The position numbers and the translations under genes are program-made. Under the pieces are notes generated by a model. It made no database searches. It was not told the DNA's origin and saw only the letters and a program-made list of their open reading frames with translations. DNA of 64,000 nt from Dimorphilus gyrociliatus (lineage: Eukaryota > Annelida > Polychaeta > Dinophilidae): the NCBI GenBank assembly GCA_904063045.1, contig CAJFCJ010000017.1, forward strand, positions 930,001 to 994,000. The letters are read 5' to 3'. Within the stretch, counting starts at the first letter, position 1; every line of letters begins with the position of its first letter. Shown in pieces: positions 48,266-62,107 of the stretch.

Positions 48266-49578
48266 TAAATAAACGTTTTAAAAGTAATGGTTATACATTA
48301 AAAAGCTAAAAATATAAATCGATATTTGTATTGTTTAAAAACAAAAAAAAAGTGTCTACAATAGGTTTCAAAGAGCTGATTCAAAATAAGAAATAAATTT
48401 GTCTCAATATAGGAAAGAATCGGAATTTATATGACAAATAGATATGACAATTTTTTGCTTATCATACAATTTACATTATCAGACATATACATTGATTAAC
48501 ATATGTCTATTTTTAAGGTTAATTCTTGCCAACAAAGCATATTTTTTTCAAATTTTTTAAATAATAATTGTCCTTTTTAAATATTTTTAGAATATCATTT
48601 ATTATAGAGCCTAGTTGTTATTTTAGAACGATCTATTTACATTCGGTTCATTCATTAATGCAGATCCACTTGCACAGTAATTTAAGATGGAATGAAAGCA
48701 AAAATTCTTAGCTAAAGTATAATCTTGCCTATATTTCGTGAGTTTCATGTCAATATCTTGAAGGAGTATAACTTGTTTTAGCAACAAGCGCCCATACGGT
48801 ATGGAGATATTATCGTAAGCATTCCCTTCGCAAAAAAAACGAAGGCTGACTTAACATTTGATAAACTGATGTGTATATACATTTTGGATAAAAACTATAT
48901 ACAACCCTGAACCAGATTATTTTATCTGTTTGGAAAACTAAGGGAGATAATTCGGTTAACCCATTTCAAAGTTAAAAACGAATTGCAGAGGACAGTTGAG
49001 CCATTTTTTAGGGCAAACTCAATAGTTTTTTCTGATAAAATAGGCCTACTGTCACCTAAGTGGCCCACTTGTATAGACAATCATGGAGCTTATGAAGTCA
49101 GGTCGCTCTTTCTTAGAAATTTGATATTATTACCAACAAATTTAATATTATTATCAACATACAATAACTGTATAGTTATTGTCCAGGTGATATTAGTTAG
49201 TGGATCGCAAATAAATAATAACCTTGATAGCCGGTAATTATTAAGAAAGGTTTATTAAAACGTGTCATTCTTTCGAATGCATCAGAATCCATTCGTAGCG
49301 AATCTGAATTTATTTCTTGATGGACAAAAGTAGTCTTGCACTATAATTGTTTCAATTGATTTATCAATATTTGGATAAAGAATCCACAGCGATGTTTTTA
49401 TATCAGTCTTGATGGGTAAAGAAAGCAGTGAAGTTTACAATATGAAAATAGAAAGAGTATAAAACGATGATGTATAATCTATTAGCATAGAAAGCATTGT
49501 ATTTGTAATGTATATATCCAAATACGTATTTTTATTCACGTTGACTAAAATATTATAGCAATAAATTCCCTAAAAAGT
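48266..49578. other. Intergenic spacer after the lectin gene
   Basis: 1.3 kb of AT-rich DNA between convergent genes. An open stretch at 48983-49237 has no family resemblance or codon bias and is not called. Confidence 0.55.
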
Positions 49579-52500
49579 TTAAAATTTTTCAAAATTTGTC
49601 CACATATCGGGCACTTCTACAAAATATCTATCCATGGCACTGTTAAATCTACCCTTATATACGTCCGGTGGCATTATTGTTGGCGTTTTACCTGTTTTAA
49701 TGGTATTTTGTTATGAAGGATGAAAACTACTCATTTTGATATACAGTATAGATATATTAACCTTTCCCTTCCAAATGGCTATACGTGACTTTAACGACAC
49801 TCTCTAAAGCTTTATCCCATGTATAAACTCGAATATAGTCTAATATGAAAAGAAAAGCAGATGTTAGTAATGTTATATATTTAAAGCCATACATTGAACT
49901 TTAACCTATTATTCCAACAACTAGCTTTTTCTCTTTTTCGTCAACTCCAACAATTAAAGAATAATCCATTATAGATTGAGAACATAAAAATTTAGTGTCC
50001 CTTCGAATTGCCCTCATAAGTATACTTTTGCTATGGCTTCTGACGTACAGTGGATTTTCATTCATTTCTGTTAAATTTTTCATGATTGGTCTTCTAAATT
50101 GATAAAATATATAAAACACATACGCTTCAACAAATTTTCATCCAACAGAACAGTATCCATGCTCTGTTTGCCTTCAGTATCAACAAGACGATTTCTCAGA
50201 GATCCTTTAAGATCATAAATAGATTGAACGTCTTGCCTAAAAAATTTATTGAACAGTTTATGGCAAAAACAGAATAGTATATATTGTAAAAGTATTACTT
50301 GTAAAATAGATTCTCTATAACTAAGTATTCATATTTTTTATTACCAATTGTTACACAATAAACTCCAAAAATTTTTGCGAAAGCAGTAGGAGTCTATTGG
50401 TTGGATATGATTAAATGCATTATCATGTAAGAATATATAAGGCTATATAGTATTCACCTTATTGAAAATTGAATCAGTTATATACTGAATGTACGCCGTA
50501 GTAAATTGAAGAAAGGATGTTACTTCATTTGAAATTGATTTAATAATGAAACGTTCATCTAAAATAAAGAGTCCTTTATAAAACAAAGCGTTACACAGTA
50601 AAACAAGTTTACCTCTAGTTTTATAGAAATCCACTCCGGATTTTCCACCTTGAGGTTTAAATTTAACGCACTGCGAAAGTGATTGCAGATATCTATTGCA
50701 AAAGAAAGTAAAAATATATCAATTACGATATAAAATTAATTAACAAAATATGTACCTGCTCTCTCCAGATGGAAAGATTAACGAACGCAAATTATAGAAT
50801 TGATAAGCAAAATATATTTTACATCTACCGTCAGGAAATTCTGTGAATTTTCATAAAATAAACTATTAAATATATGTGTAACATTTCTCTATATTATAAC
50901 TTACGTAATTCAATATGAGGATTTGCAAGTTTCTTCTTTGCACTTTTATCATTTTCAACACTTGTTTGGGAGTGAAGTTTTAGCAGTTCTATTTTCAGAA
51001 ATAGTAATTAATAATCTCTAAATTCGTCAGTTTTATCAAATCTTAAAACACATACCATCTTCAAAACTATCAGTCTGTATATTAGGATTATAACGAACAG
51101 AAGCTTCTGTATCTTTGTGAGTTGATACTTCCACAGATTTTTTATTATCGGCTGAATTTAATTTGCTAGATTGGCTTTCATAAGAATTTGTTAATTCTTC
51201 AGTCATCGATTCTTTCGTTTTTAAGCTAGTTAGAAAATATATGAATTTATTATATAGCTATAACAGAAAAAAGTTCTTAACATACTTCGTTTGATTACGT
51301 TGTGGTTTATTTGAATCATTTTCACTTAATTCTTTCAAGTTAATTTCGTATTCTTTAGAACTGAAAAAAAGATAGTTAAATAGGGAGTTCAGGTTATAGC
51401 AATTTTTTAAAATATGCTCACCTCAGAGCATAAGCTACCAATGATACTGGATATTCATCACTAACTCCTGAGAATTGTCTTTTAGCTGACGTTAAAGTCT
51501 CTTCTAAGCTTTAAAATGGATTTAAATTCATGTATTTGTTAGAAGAAGAAATATACATATAAAATAAATTTACTTTGTTTCGCTTGTTATAGATGATACT
51601 TTTATTAATGGAGTTTTATCTAAGATTTTCGTTAAATTTATCAATTAGCATGCTATTTTAATTGACTATCTACCGTAACTTCCTTCCTCGCAACTTCCTT
51701 TTGGAGAATCATCTAAATAAGTAAAACAAAAAATTTATAGAACAGTAAACTTATTTAATATGAATATACCTGAATTTCGTTGAATTTGCCTTAGCCTAGA
51801 AACATATCAAATTGATTGAAAATAATGCACATAAAATGCAATCTTAACTTACCATTTATTCCATTTACAAGGTAGATTTTGCACAATATTCTTCAAAGCT
51901 AATATTTGAATATGAATAGATCTCAATATATTATCGTGCTGATCTATTTTGTTATTTTGATTTAATATCTCGTCAAGTTCATTAACTTTTGTATTGATTT
52001 CTCTTAATTCCTAGATAAAAGTTTTAAGTAAGAGGACTATCCATTGATATATTTTTAAACAACCTCATGTAAATTTGACATATTATTAGCCGATCCAGGT
52101 GAAGTTGACTCCTTGAATTGATTACTTACTGAAGTAGTTCTAAAACAGAATTACAGACTAGCTTATAAGCAATGATTTTTTTGAATAACTAACAATGCTT
52201 TTAGGTTATTTAATTCATTTCGAAGATAAGAAAGAAAAGGTAAAGTTGAAACAACTATTGGTGGAAGATAAATTTCTTTTTGCTCTAATTTATCAAATCT
52301 AATAAAAAATATGACAGCTTAATAGTATATAAATACTATGTAATATGTGTATCTTACCTAAACTGAACCATTTTATTTTCTTTATAGAATAAATGATCTT
52401 TTTTAATATGATCACATTTATCCCATTTACTATCGAACCAAGAAACATATTTGGAAGACATTCGTAATTGTAAATACTTTCCGAATGAGTAGTGCCAATC

Positions 52501-55500
52501 AAAGAAAGATACTGGTGATAAATCGGATTTCTATCAAGTTTAAATATAGTGATCTTTAGTTAATTTTTCAAAAAGGATATAAATTTTCTTACGATTCCAC
52601 ACTCTGTACATTTGCTTTGACTTGAAATACAGCCAGCAGGTACGGAGTCGTTGCTGGAATTCATCGTCTGAATTGTAACTTGAAGACTACTATTGTGATA
52701 TAAATATCTTCTGACATGCTTCAAGCTGGATTTGTCACAACCCTCTGTTGAGCACCTCGACTGTGTATTGAACCAATATTTTTCAAGGTATTTTCCTAAA
52801 GATATATCTCCTTGACTATAAAATTTTATGGTATCTACAAAAGGTCCTTTGCAAGTTTTAGAAGTTTCATTTTCCACAATAGATACAGTTAAAGACACAA
52901 CCAATCTCTGATGATGTTTCACATCCAGGCAATCTAAAATTTTTGTAACTTCTTCTGCTTGGGAATCGTTACATTCGCTGCAGTTGTCAAATGAAATTGG
53001 CTTAAGATAAGCCCCTCTAGCTCGGAAATCCGCAATCATTGACTAAACAATTATTAAACAGTTAATAGCTTTCGATGAATGATAAAATGTAAATATTACC
53101 TCAACTTTCCTATCTGTTAGGGAAGTAGTCATTGACAAAGAAATGAAGGGATGATAATCATTGATGTGATGAATAGATTCTTTTTGTTGTGTAGGTTCAG
53201 AAGAAATACTTCTCAAGCCTTTACTTTTTCTTCTCTCACTTTCATTTCCTTCAAGTAGTTTCGAATGATAGGCAACATCAGTAAAATATTGCCTTAAAAT
53301 AGAATTTTTTCCAGCTTTTGTCTCTAAATATGGAACATATATAAGTGTATAAGGTGAAACTGAAAGAACTACGTCTGAAAGCGCTCTTTTAAAAGCATTC
53401 TCTTTGCTTTCAAGCAATTGAAGTTTATCATAAGCATTAAAAATATCTTCATTTTGCGATTCCTGATAGTTCGATAAAGGATCGGAGCCATCTTTTATTT
53501 CTATTGCCTCCTGTTGTCTTATGGGAGATTTGGATCTTTTAATCGGGCTAGATGTATCTGAAGTCTTTAGACGACTGCAGTCATTAGTTTTATCGTTTTC
53601 AAGATTTTTATAAGAAATCTTTTGAAGAAAAGCTGATGAATTTTCAGGCTGTTTAAAAGTATTAGATAAAATACCATTAGCCAGAACATAACATTCAAGT
53701 TTCGAATTTTGAATAGCATAGATTACAAAGTTGAGTACTTGTTTAACCTAAAAAAATAAAAGGGAGAATGATAGACTTAAGGTCTGCTAAAACTTCGAAA
53801 ACAAAATACTTGATTTAATTCTTGTAAGCTATCGCCTCGCAGAACAACGCTTACATAGCAGTTCTCTTCCTTTTCGCTTTCTAATATAGCGAGATTTTTT
53901 ACTTTTCCATCTGTTGTTGAGAATGACTTAATTGTGAAATTTGAGCATAAACCAACTTGATCGGAATTAATAAGACCATCCACTGTTGTAATAATAGGTA
54001 TGTGAAACATTTGAGAGAGGCGATCCATAACAGATTTTTTAACATTAGTAATTACAGTTATATTGTCCTTTAAAAGGTATTGCAATGCTATACTAGCAAC
54101 GGTATTTTCAACAAATACAACATCGGGTTTAAGAGAAGCAATTCGAGCGGCACAATTTTTTAAAAAGTCATTTTCTTGCAAAAGTTGAGGTTCTAAGGAT
54201 GAGTATTTGTTTTCAACCCTCTGATACTCTATAGAAGTTCTCAAGAGCAACAAGCGGGCATTTTTTATACTTGATTTCATCATTTTATGACGAACATTTT
54301 TAGAAAAACATAAACCCCTTATTACATGTGACTTTTCAAAATCACCAGCTGTTACTTTTTTAATTTTAATGTATGTTCTAATATCCATCACTGTAGTGCA
54401 AGCTAAAACGCTATCAACTACAATTTTCGCTAGTCCTATTACAGTTGGAGACCATTTTTGATTGAGTCCATGAGAGTTCAATAAATGCTTTGTCAATATT
54501 TCTATATGAGTTTTATATTCCTACAAGTTAGAAAACGATTGAATTAGAAATCATATTTAAGAATTGGGTAATGTTAACTTTTTGTAGTTGAAATATCCTT
54601 GAATCGACATCATCCTTGTCCGATTTGCCGTTGTCGAGGAAGTCTGAAATTTGTGTACAAATTTTTATGCAAAGATAGTTCTTAAGATAAAGTCAAAATA
54701 AAATACACTAAATAGCATAAGTCTTTTTTAAATAGCATAGAATAAAGTTCAAATGATTGATCTGAATGTTCAAAGAAAATATCTGAAAAAATAACGTATG
54801 TACCTGTCACAGGTAATATCATATCATATTCATTACTTTCGTCCAATGTTATAGCAGAGCAGTCAGTTATTAATGAATCTATGATCGGAAGTCAAAAATG
54901 GAAATTTAGTCTAATAATGAAGCCTTTAATTACTAATCAAATTTTGCATTTAATGCTAATCTTTATTTTAACAATTCTTCTTCAAGTACCTTTTCTTTCG
55001 CAACACGGTCCACTATCCTCTCTGCTGTTGAGAATTATCGAATTAGCTTGATACTTAACTAATTAAGGATTTTATTACTCAATTTTTGCGTCACAATCGT
55101 CTAAATCTCGGTCATCAAACGTAGATGAACTTTCACTAGAAATGCAGTTATCTGGCCTTTCTTTTAAATCAATCTGATTTTCAATGGAAATGTTTTAAGT
55201 TATTGTTTGAGAGCGTTGTTTAAATCACCTCAGCACTGAATTTTGGATGAGTTTGTAAAATATGATTAGTCTTCTTATAGCAATGTGTGCATGCGCGAAC
55301 AAAATCATTTCGTCCTATTATAAACCCAGCAATTTGCTCATTGCAGCATCTACTGCAGAAAACCTGAAGAAGTGCGTCAAGATAAGATATAAGATAATGA
55401 AAACAATACCATAACGAATGCTACAGTAGTAATAGATAGTAACTTGGCCACAAATTCTGCAGTGATGTCGCCTCCTGAAAGTGGAAAATTTATCCCCACA

Positions 55501-55832
55501 TTCATAGCACTCCTTGCAACTGTTATCAGGCATCCAGTACTTTTTTAATTGATTATCCTTCCCTGAAGATTTGCTGCGGTGTTGCAAGGTTTTTAACCGA
55601 TCTATGAAAGCTGATTTTAGCGCCGATGCCATATCAGGCGACTTGTCCTCATCATTTTCAGTCTTTACAGGATCGGTAGTTTCTATATTTTGTGAACAAT
55701 TTGACGTTTTACTGACTGAATAGTGGAAGTTTTACCTGCTGTCGGTACCGAAGATTGTCTAAATAACTTTCTAATAAATTTTTTACTGGATCGCTCATCG
55801 TCTTCAATTGGGGGGAATTGATATAAATTCAT
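49579..55832 (-). CDS. PIKFYVE: PIKfyve/Fab1 phosphatidylinositol-3-phosphate 5-kinase
   Basis: This lipid kinase makes PI(3,5)P2 on endosomes. The gene has many small exons. The first, 55832-55736, starts MNLYQFPPIEDDERSSKKFI and joins in phase to the next. The FYVE finger follows (KKYWMPDNSCKECYECGDKF, FSTFRRRHHCRICGQ, then CSRCCNEQIAG and ACTHCYK). A Cpn60/TCP1-like domain lies at 54496-53777 (HVIRGLCFSKNVRHKMM, NVKKSVMDRLSQM), the cysteine-rich CCR region at 53417-52560, and the PIP kinase at about 50870-49579 (DERFIIKSISNEVTSF, NPLYVRSHSKSILMRAIRRD, IMDYSLIVGVDEKEKKLVVG, ending MDRYFVEVPDMWTNFEKF). No DEP domain was found between FYVE and TCP1 parts, unlike the vertebrate enzyme. Start was chosen over a downstream ATG at 55798 because of frame. 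Middle exons are not individually delimited. Confidence 0.92.
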
Positions 55833-56148
55833 GTTTAGAAAATATCTAAATGTTTCGTCACATGACTATCGGAAATCACCTTAGAATTTCCTCAGAATCT
55901 TTTGCTTGGTACCAGTTTATTCTAAATTGAGTGTGATCTACTTTACGAGCCTTGTGAGCGTTATTTAAGAGTAACTCAGTAGCAGTAAATGACTTTACAT
56001 TTAGTGTAATCAAAGTTTTAACATTATAAGAAGCGGCTAGAATCGTAATTTTAACATAGTTGGGGTGTTTTGACTATAATATACGAGCATTCGGTTTCTT
56101 TCACCAAAATTGTATTGGAAACAATTCATTAACATCAAAGAAAGTAAT
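55833..56148. other. PIKfyve 5' flank and RPL26 3' flank
   Basis: 316 bases between two minus-strand genes in the same direction. No supported motif besides AT-rich DNA. Confidence 0.5.
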
Positions 56149-56915
56149 TTATTGGGTTTCCATGATACTTTCTTCAGTATGCTTTCCCTTCTCCAAAGCC
56201 GCCTTGCGAGACTTCTTTCTATCTAAAATCTTTTTACGGTCCTTGTCCAATTTCAACTTAACAATTACGACCTGGAGACACAAAAAGTTCATATAAGTAT
56301 TCTAGTGTTAAGATTAAAGCGGTTTGATCTTACTTTGCTTGGGTGGATGCCAACGTTGACGGTAGCTCCGTTAGCTTTTTCACGTTGGATTCTTTCAATG
56401 TGAAGGACGAACTTTTTACGGTAGCACTGAACTACTTTGCCAATCTGTTGTCCCTTGTAATGACCGCGGACGACCTGAAAGAGGGAACTGTGTTTAGAAT
56501 TTGAAAATATAACTATGAAATTAAGAAGTCTTAATGGATATTCAGTAAAACCAATAATCATAAGATTCATACTGGGGCGGTAATATCTCATCATTTATAA
56601 AACACAATAGGAGAGAGGGTGCGTTAGAGTTTACATCCCTTACACTTCTACTGTTACATGAAGATTCAAGGCGATAATACGAAAATTTTCGGTCATTATC
56701 AGTTCCTTGCATGGTCTTCAAGATAGCGTGACTTTCAGTAAATTTACCTGTACTTCATCCTCCTTGCGAACTGGCATACTTCTAACACCGTATTTAGTGC
56801 GAAGATCTTTTGAGAGAGGAGCACTCATTATTTTTCTTCTGATGTGAGAGGGCGCATTAAAGTGGCGTTTCCTGTTCTTCCTCCTGGAGGAAGACACCTG
56901 CTTGTTGAATTTCAT
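56149..56915 (-). CDS. RPL26: Large ribosomal subunit protein uL24 (L26)
   Basis: uL24 lies near the 60S exit tunnel. Coding exons 56915-56748, 56474-56334 and 56271-56149 give 143 residues: [20 protein letters not shown], then [20 protein letters not shown], the KOW segment [20 protein letters not shown] and a lysine-rich C-terminus. A non-coding first exon at about 57304-57274 carries the transcription start and a GGTGAG donor; its acceptor is at 56928. Head-to-head with ACADSB. Confidence 0.97.
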
Positions 56916-57293
56916 CGTGAGGATGAATCTGAAATAATAATACGATATAAGTAAAGGTTTCAGTGCGGTTGCTTTTAACACATATCTCCATTGTAGTACA
57001 CATTTAATTATTACATTAATAAAAAGATAAAGTATATTATAATCTTAATATAGTGAAAATGTAGGATTCAAGAGAAAACTTGAAGTCAGGTTTGCGATTC
57101 TCGTTTCATATCACGAATATTTATCAATCTACGATTTTACATAAAATATCTCTTTTGAATTCAATAAAACTGCTGATATTTACTAAAGGGTTTATGATCT
57201 TTAGATTTCCTCTGAAACAGGGTACTGATAGTGACTTTTAAGCGAGATATTTTCCGATTTTAGATCAACTCACCCTATCAAACACGGCTTGCT

Positions 57294-57304
57294 GCAAAAG
57301 GAAG
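57294..57304 (-). promoter_or_regulatory. TOP-type start of RPL26 mRNA
   Basis: The minus strand reads CTTCCTTTTGC at the presumed start of the non-coding first exon, a pyrimidine tract as in other ribosomal protein genes and in RPL28 of this window. Confidence 0.5.
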
Positions 57305-57395
57305 TTGCTACGTCTTCCGGTTTCCGTCATAACTTTTGGAGTAAAAATATTTTAGACCGAAAGAAGTTTTGCAATTATTTATCTTCGCGGAAACA

Positions 57396-59644
57396 TGGCT
57401 TCGCAGTTACTAAAGTTCCATAAACTTGTAAGATCTATTTTTAAATGCATAAATGACATTCCTTATAAAACCACATTCATATCTAAAATAAATTTAACTC
57501 AGTGTTTTTTTCAAAGTCGTACCTCATAATTTGTTAATATTTGTTTTCAAAAGACTTCATCTAGAGTATTCCTAATATCGCTCTTTCAACAATTTTTATC
57601 TAAATGTAAAAATATTCAAAAACATGTTTCAGAAAGCTTTTGTTCAGCCAAATTTCATTAAAAGTCTACAATGTGTAGGATCAAAGGCTTTTTCAAGTCA
57701 ATCAACAGCTAGTAATGAGAGAGAATATGAAATTCTTCAAGGTCCCCTTGATCTATTATCAGAAGAAGAAATTATGTTTAAAGATAGCGGTATATTTATC
57801 CTTTACATTGCTAATATACAGAATTTTTCAACATTTATTTCTTGTAGTTGCAAAGTTTGCACAGGAAAATATTGCGCCGTTCGTTAAAGAAATGGATAAA
57901 ACTGGAATTATACCAGATGCTTTATTGAAGAAAGTTTTTGAGCAAGGGGTAAATTTATTACCAATTTTTAAATAATCATACAAAATTCTACTTACTTGAA
58001 CTATAGCTGATGGGTGTAGAAGTGCCAACTGAATATAACGGCTCAGAGTCTACCTTTTTCAATACCTGTTTGATGATCGAGGAAATTGCTAAAGTTGACA
58101 TGGGTATACAAATTTGTTGGTTTATTATATTTTTCGTAAAAATTTAAACAAGATTTTTCCTCTCATAAAGGAATTTCAGTCATTATTGATATTCAGAACA
58201 CGTTAATTAATAACATGCTAAAGCTATTAGGAACAGCAGAACAAAAAGAAAAATACTTGAAACGTTTTCCTGTTGACATGGTCTGATACATAATTTTGTC
58301 CTGCTTTAATAAAGTAAACTATGAAATTTTTGTAGGCAGGATCATTTTGTTTATCTGAGGCCGAGTCAGGATCTGACGCTTTCGCTTTAAAAACGCGAGC
58401 TGATCAAGAAGGAGAATATTTCATTCTAAATGGAAGTAAATTATGGATTTCTAATGCCAATGTCGCAGGAGTCTTTTTAGTTATGGCCAACGCAAATCCA
58501 AGCAAGGTAAAACTTGTCTCTCTTTAGTCGAATATTTATAAATCTAAAGTTTTTTTCTTAAAGGGATATAGAGGCATTACGTGTTTTATAGTTGACAGAG
58601 ATACACCGGGTCTCACTGTTGGTAGACCAGAAGACAAATTGGGTATCAGATGCTCATCTACCTGTCCAGTTATATTTGATAATGTTAAAGTAGGCTTGTA
58701 CAAATTACATAAATAAGCAAATAACAGCAAATTTATCATATTAGTGAAAGCGACATCTTGCGTATTACGAATTCAACAATATTGTTTACAATCATATATA
58801 TATACATATATATGTATATATACATGTTTGTGTTTTATATAATTTGACTATATACTTTCAATTAAATTAAGCTCAATTGAAATATTTAATAATTGAAAAT
58901 TTTCTACGCTTAGGTTCACAAAAGTCAAATTCTTGGTAAATTGGGTGAAGGATACAAATACGCCATTGGCTTCTTAAATGAAGGTAGAATTGGTATTTCC
59001 TCACAGGTAATTAGTTAAAAAATAAGATAAAATATAGAAGATAAGAAAACGCAATTGTAATATTCTCTTAAAACCTAAGTTGGTTGGAGCTGCTCAAGGG
59101 TGTCTTGATCATACTCTACCCTACGTTCATGAAAGAAAACAGTTTGGTAAGAAGTTATGGGATTTTCAAGGCATGCAACATCAAATTGCTGAAATGGTAA
59201 CGCATGTTGAAGCAGCTCGTTTATTAACTTACAATGCAGCTAGAAGAAAAGAAGCTGGTTTACCTGCAACTAAACAAGCGTCTATGGCCAAATATTACGC
59301 AGCCGAAGTAAGTCTAGTTTTTTATTTATTTGATAACATAATAATTAAACTTATTGTATACAATGTATTAATAATTTTTTCAGACCGCATGCAAAGTAAC
59401 ATCAAAGTGTATTGATTGGTTAGGTGGGATTGGTATCACAAAAGATTTCCCAGTCGAAAAATATTATAGGGATGTAAAAGTTGGTAAGTAGAATATATTA
59501 CTCAATATTTAAACTATTCTCTTATACATTTTATTTAATCAAATTTTTTTCTACTGATTAGGTACAATATACGAAGGAACAAGTAACATTCAACTGAACA
59601 CGATAGCAAAATACCTTGAGATAGAAGCAAATGAATCTTACTGA
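57396..59644 (+). CDS. ACADSB: Short/branched-chain acyl-CoA dehydrogenase
   Basis: This mitochondrial flavoprotein dehydrogenates 2-methylbutyryl-CoA and isobutyryl-type substrates in isoleucine and valine breakdown. A 33-base first exon (57396-57428, [11 protein letters not shown]) with a GTAAGA donor joins at a TTTCAG acceptor to 57633 ([20 protein letters not shown]), a likely mitochondrial presequence. An ATG at 57624 could be an alternative start but is part of the acceptor. Family motifs run in order: [74 protein letters not shown]. The catalytic glutamate is in [19 protein letters not shown]. Splice phases agree throughout. Confidence 0.95.
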
Positions 59645-61009
59645 AGTAATTGACTTGTATCTGAACTCTTTTCTCCTTTTTTTTAGAAAGTGCATCTGTT
59701 CAACAAGTTAAGTTATTTTTTTTTCAATACAAATACACTGGAAAAAGAATAAAATCTTAGCTGTCTTAGTAAACCAACTTATCAGTGAATAAGCTGTCTA
59801 CAATCTCACTGTGATGATGTACACAGCCAGTTATCGCTTGAAAGTTTGACATTTATATTATCGATTTTGCTGATTGGATTCAATACAAACATCACAACAA
59901 AGACCTAACAAGGAAAAACCATAGTTGCAGTAAGGCTGCAGTCTATTTGATTTTTACAGGTCAACAACAACATTCAAGGTTCTTACATAAGAAGTTTGGA
60001 AAGGTGACTCAGATATCCACGTGCTAGCTTTCAACTATAGGCCTATATACGGCACTGACACGTGTAGTGGGTCGGCTAGTAAATAGCAGAGTTCAACACG
60101 ATATATGTGTAATATACGCATCTATCTAGTTATTATTATGAAGCAACATAGCACATACTAAATAACCTACATTTTACTAATATTACTGTTGCTTGTATTA
60201 TTAATTAAAGGTGTTTTGAATTTGGATAAATTTTGAATAGTAAAAGAATATTTCCACCTTGGGTACTTTCTATTGTTAAAAAATATTCAATCGACTAACT
60301 TGTCAGATAATTATATAAGAAATTGGTAAAGATGAGTAACGTAAAAAATAATTATTCTAATCAAGGGTTGTCTACAAGAATCAATTATTATTAATGATTT
60401 ACAGAAAGTGACTAGAATATGAAGTATTTTTAGGCCGGATGTTTAATTTTAATTTGAGTTCGAATCTCTGATGAAATCCAATTAAATAGCCATTAATACG
60501 CATTTAGCTTTGTACAACTCTATTTATCTGTTATACATAAAATTTTAAAATGATAAGACAAATATGATTGTCAAGTGGCTCATCTCGGAGATAGTGAAAG
60601 CTAAATCCACGGGTTGTTTCAAAGACCAGGAAGTTAACAACCACCTTAATTGATGTCTAATTAATGACATAACTTATTTGCTTACGTAAACTACCCTTCC
60701 TATTTCATCATACGCTGGGTTATGTAATGAGATGAACTTTCTCTATTTACGAAACGAGGTGAGCATACTCGACATTTACGAATCTGTTAAGTTTTTGCTG
60801 TTAAGAAGGCCTTAACAAACCGATCGTTGACCTATTGTCACTTTATTGTGACTATACGTCCCATAAAGTATATTTAATATATTCAATTTTAAAACATTTT
60901 AAAATAGTTTTAGGTTTTTAAACTATCAGAAGGGGGTCGTCCTATGACCCATTTTTAGACCCTAAAAATTTCCACCTCATGACTCAAGGAGCAACTTTCT
61001 CAAGCTCTG
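59645..61009. other. Intergenic spacer, part 1
   Basis: AT-rich DNA after ACADSB with two CACGTG E-boxes (60018-60023 and 60059-60064). I see no exon on either strand. Confidence 0.5.
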
Positions 61010-61079
61010 ATTGGCTATTTTAATTTACAGGTGCTTTGCACGTGATTGTTGCCAAGGAACCTCCATGATTTTGGCGGGA
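61010..61079. promoter_or_regulatory. Promoter-like motif cluster without a recognised gene
   Basis: Within 70 bases there is a reverse CCAAT box (ATTGG, 61010-61014), a CACGTG E-box (61039-61044) and TTTGGCGGGA (61070-61079), which matches the E2F consensus. The patch is richer in G+C than its surroundings. No coding exon could be linked to it in either direction. Confidence 0.4.
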
Positions 61080-61600
61080 GAAAGGCATAACTTACTCATT
61101 CTGTTTTTCGTTATCGTAAACACTACATTACAACAAGAATCTTCCTTTTATAGATACGTATGAAATCATCGAAAATATTATTGGTATGTAGTATTAACAA
61201 TTACAATGTATTACTCATCTCTTGCTATAAAATTGTTAGGTTTCTAACTTATTTATATAAATATTATTAATGAAAGTAGTATTAATCTTATCAAAAAGAG
61301 TTGTAGGGTAAGTAAATCTGTGAATTAATATATCTGAAATGCGAAAATATGAAAAATTCATATATTGTATTCGAAATGAACTACATTTGGAACATAATAG
61401 TAAAAGTTATATAGACATTAGATGAAAATCTACATTGAAAATGTTACTAATACAATAGAATATTGCGCTAAACATTACCATCAATATATATATATATATT
61501 TATATACTTGTCATTATACATCGGATAGTTTTAACAAAACAATTGAATTGATTTTCTGTTTAATTGTAAATTATTTATTAAAAATTTGATTATATATAAT

Positions 61601-61602
<2 letters not shown>

Positions 61603-61634
<32 letters not shown>
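61603..61634. repeat. AT dinucleotide microsatellite
   Basis: About sixteen AT units, with a second shorter tract at about 61485-61500. The surrounding spacer (61080-62090) has no supported gene. Confidence 0.85.
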
Positions 61635-61637
<3 letters not shown>

Positions 61638-62090
61638 TATAAATACAATATCAGCATTTACTTGTTATGAAGGTCTAAGCAATACAAAAATCTCCCTCTT
61701 TTTAAAAATAGGCCTTAAAAGAGTATCATATGTAGGAATGACATGGAAAGGTCTCTTTAATATTTTATTCAAGAAAAATAACTCTAAAAATATTACTAAA
61801 ATCTTGTTATCATTTTCTTTTGTTCATCATTTATCTAAAATGTGTAGAGTGGACGTAAATCGATTACACTGCCAAGAAAAAGTTCATGAACTTTCACTGA
61901 CACAACAAGGAACTCTATATTTAGTTACTCTCACTTTTTCTCTTTTCGTTAAATAAAACGCTAAGAAACAGATAGCGCATTTTCTGTGTGATACAATAAC
62001 TTATTACCAGTTTTTCTTCATAAGTGAAAGAAAACGGAATTTATATTTATTATTTGCTTTACCATCCAAACACAATAAGATTGTTTACAT

Positions 62091-62107
62091 CACGTGACTA
62101 TATAAAG
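62091..62107 (+). promoter_or_regulatory. E-box plus TATA box promoter candidate
   Basis: CACGTG (62091-62096) sits directly before TATATAAAG (62099-62107), followed by a GC-rich patch (GGGCGCGGG, CTGCGCGCC). This would start a transcript near 62130, perhaps an upstream non-coding first exon of the gene at 63628. Inferred from motifs only. Confidence 0.5.

Noticed and set aside
48983..49237. 84-codon open stretch in the spacer after the lectin gene
   Set aside because: No splice context, no similarity, and isolated open stretches of this size occur by chance.
60452..60470. GTTCGAATC resembling a tRNA B box
   Set aside because: No A box, acceptor stem or anticodon arm can be built around it.
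61162..61956. Possible two-exon gene (ATG at about 61159 with a GTATGT donor, long frame from 61712 to 61956)
   Set aside because: The splice phases do not match, codon composition is unlike neighbouring genes and no family resemblance is visible.
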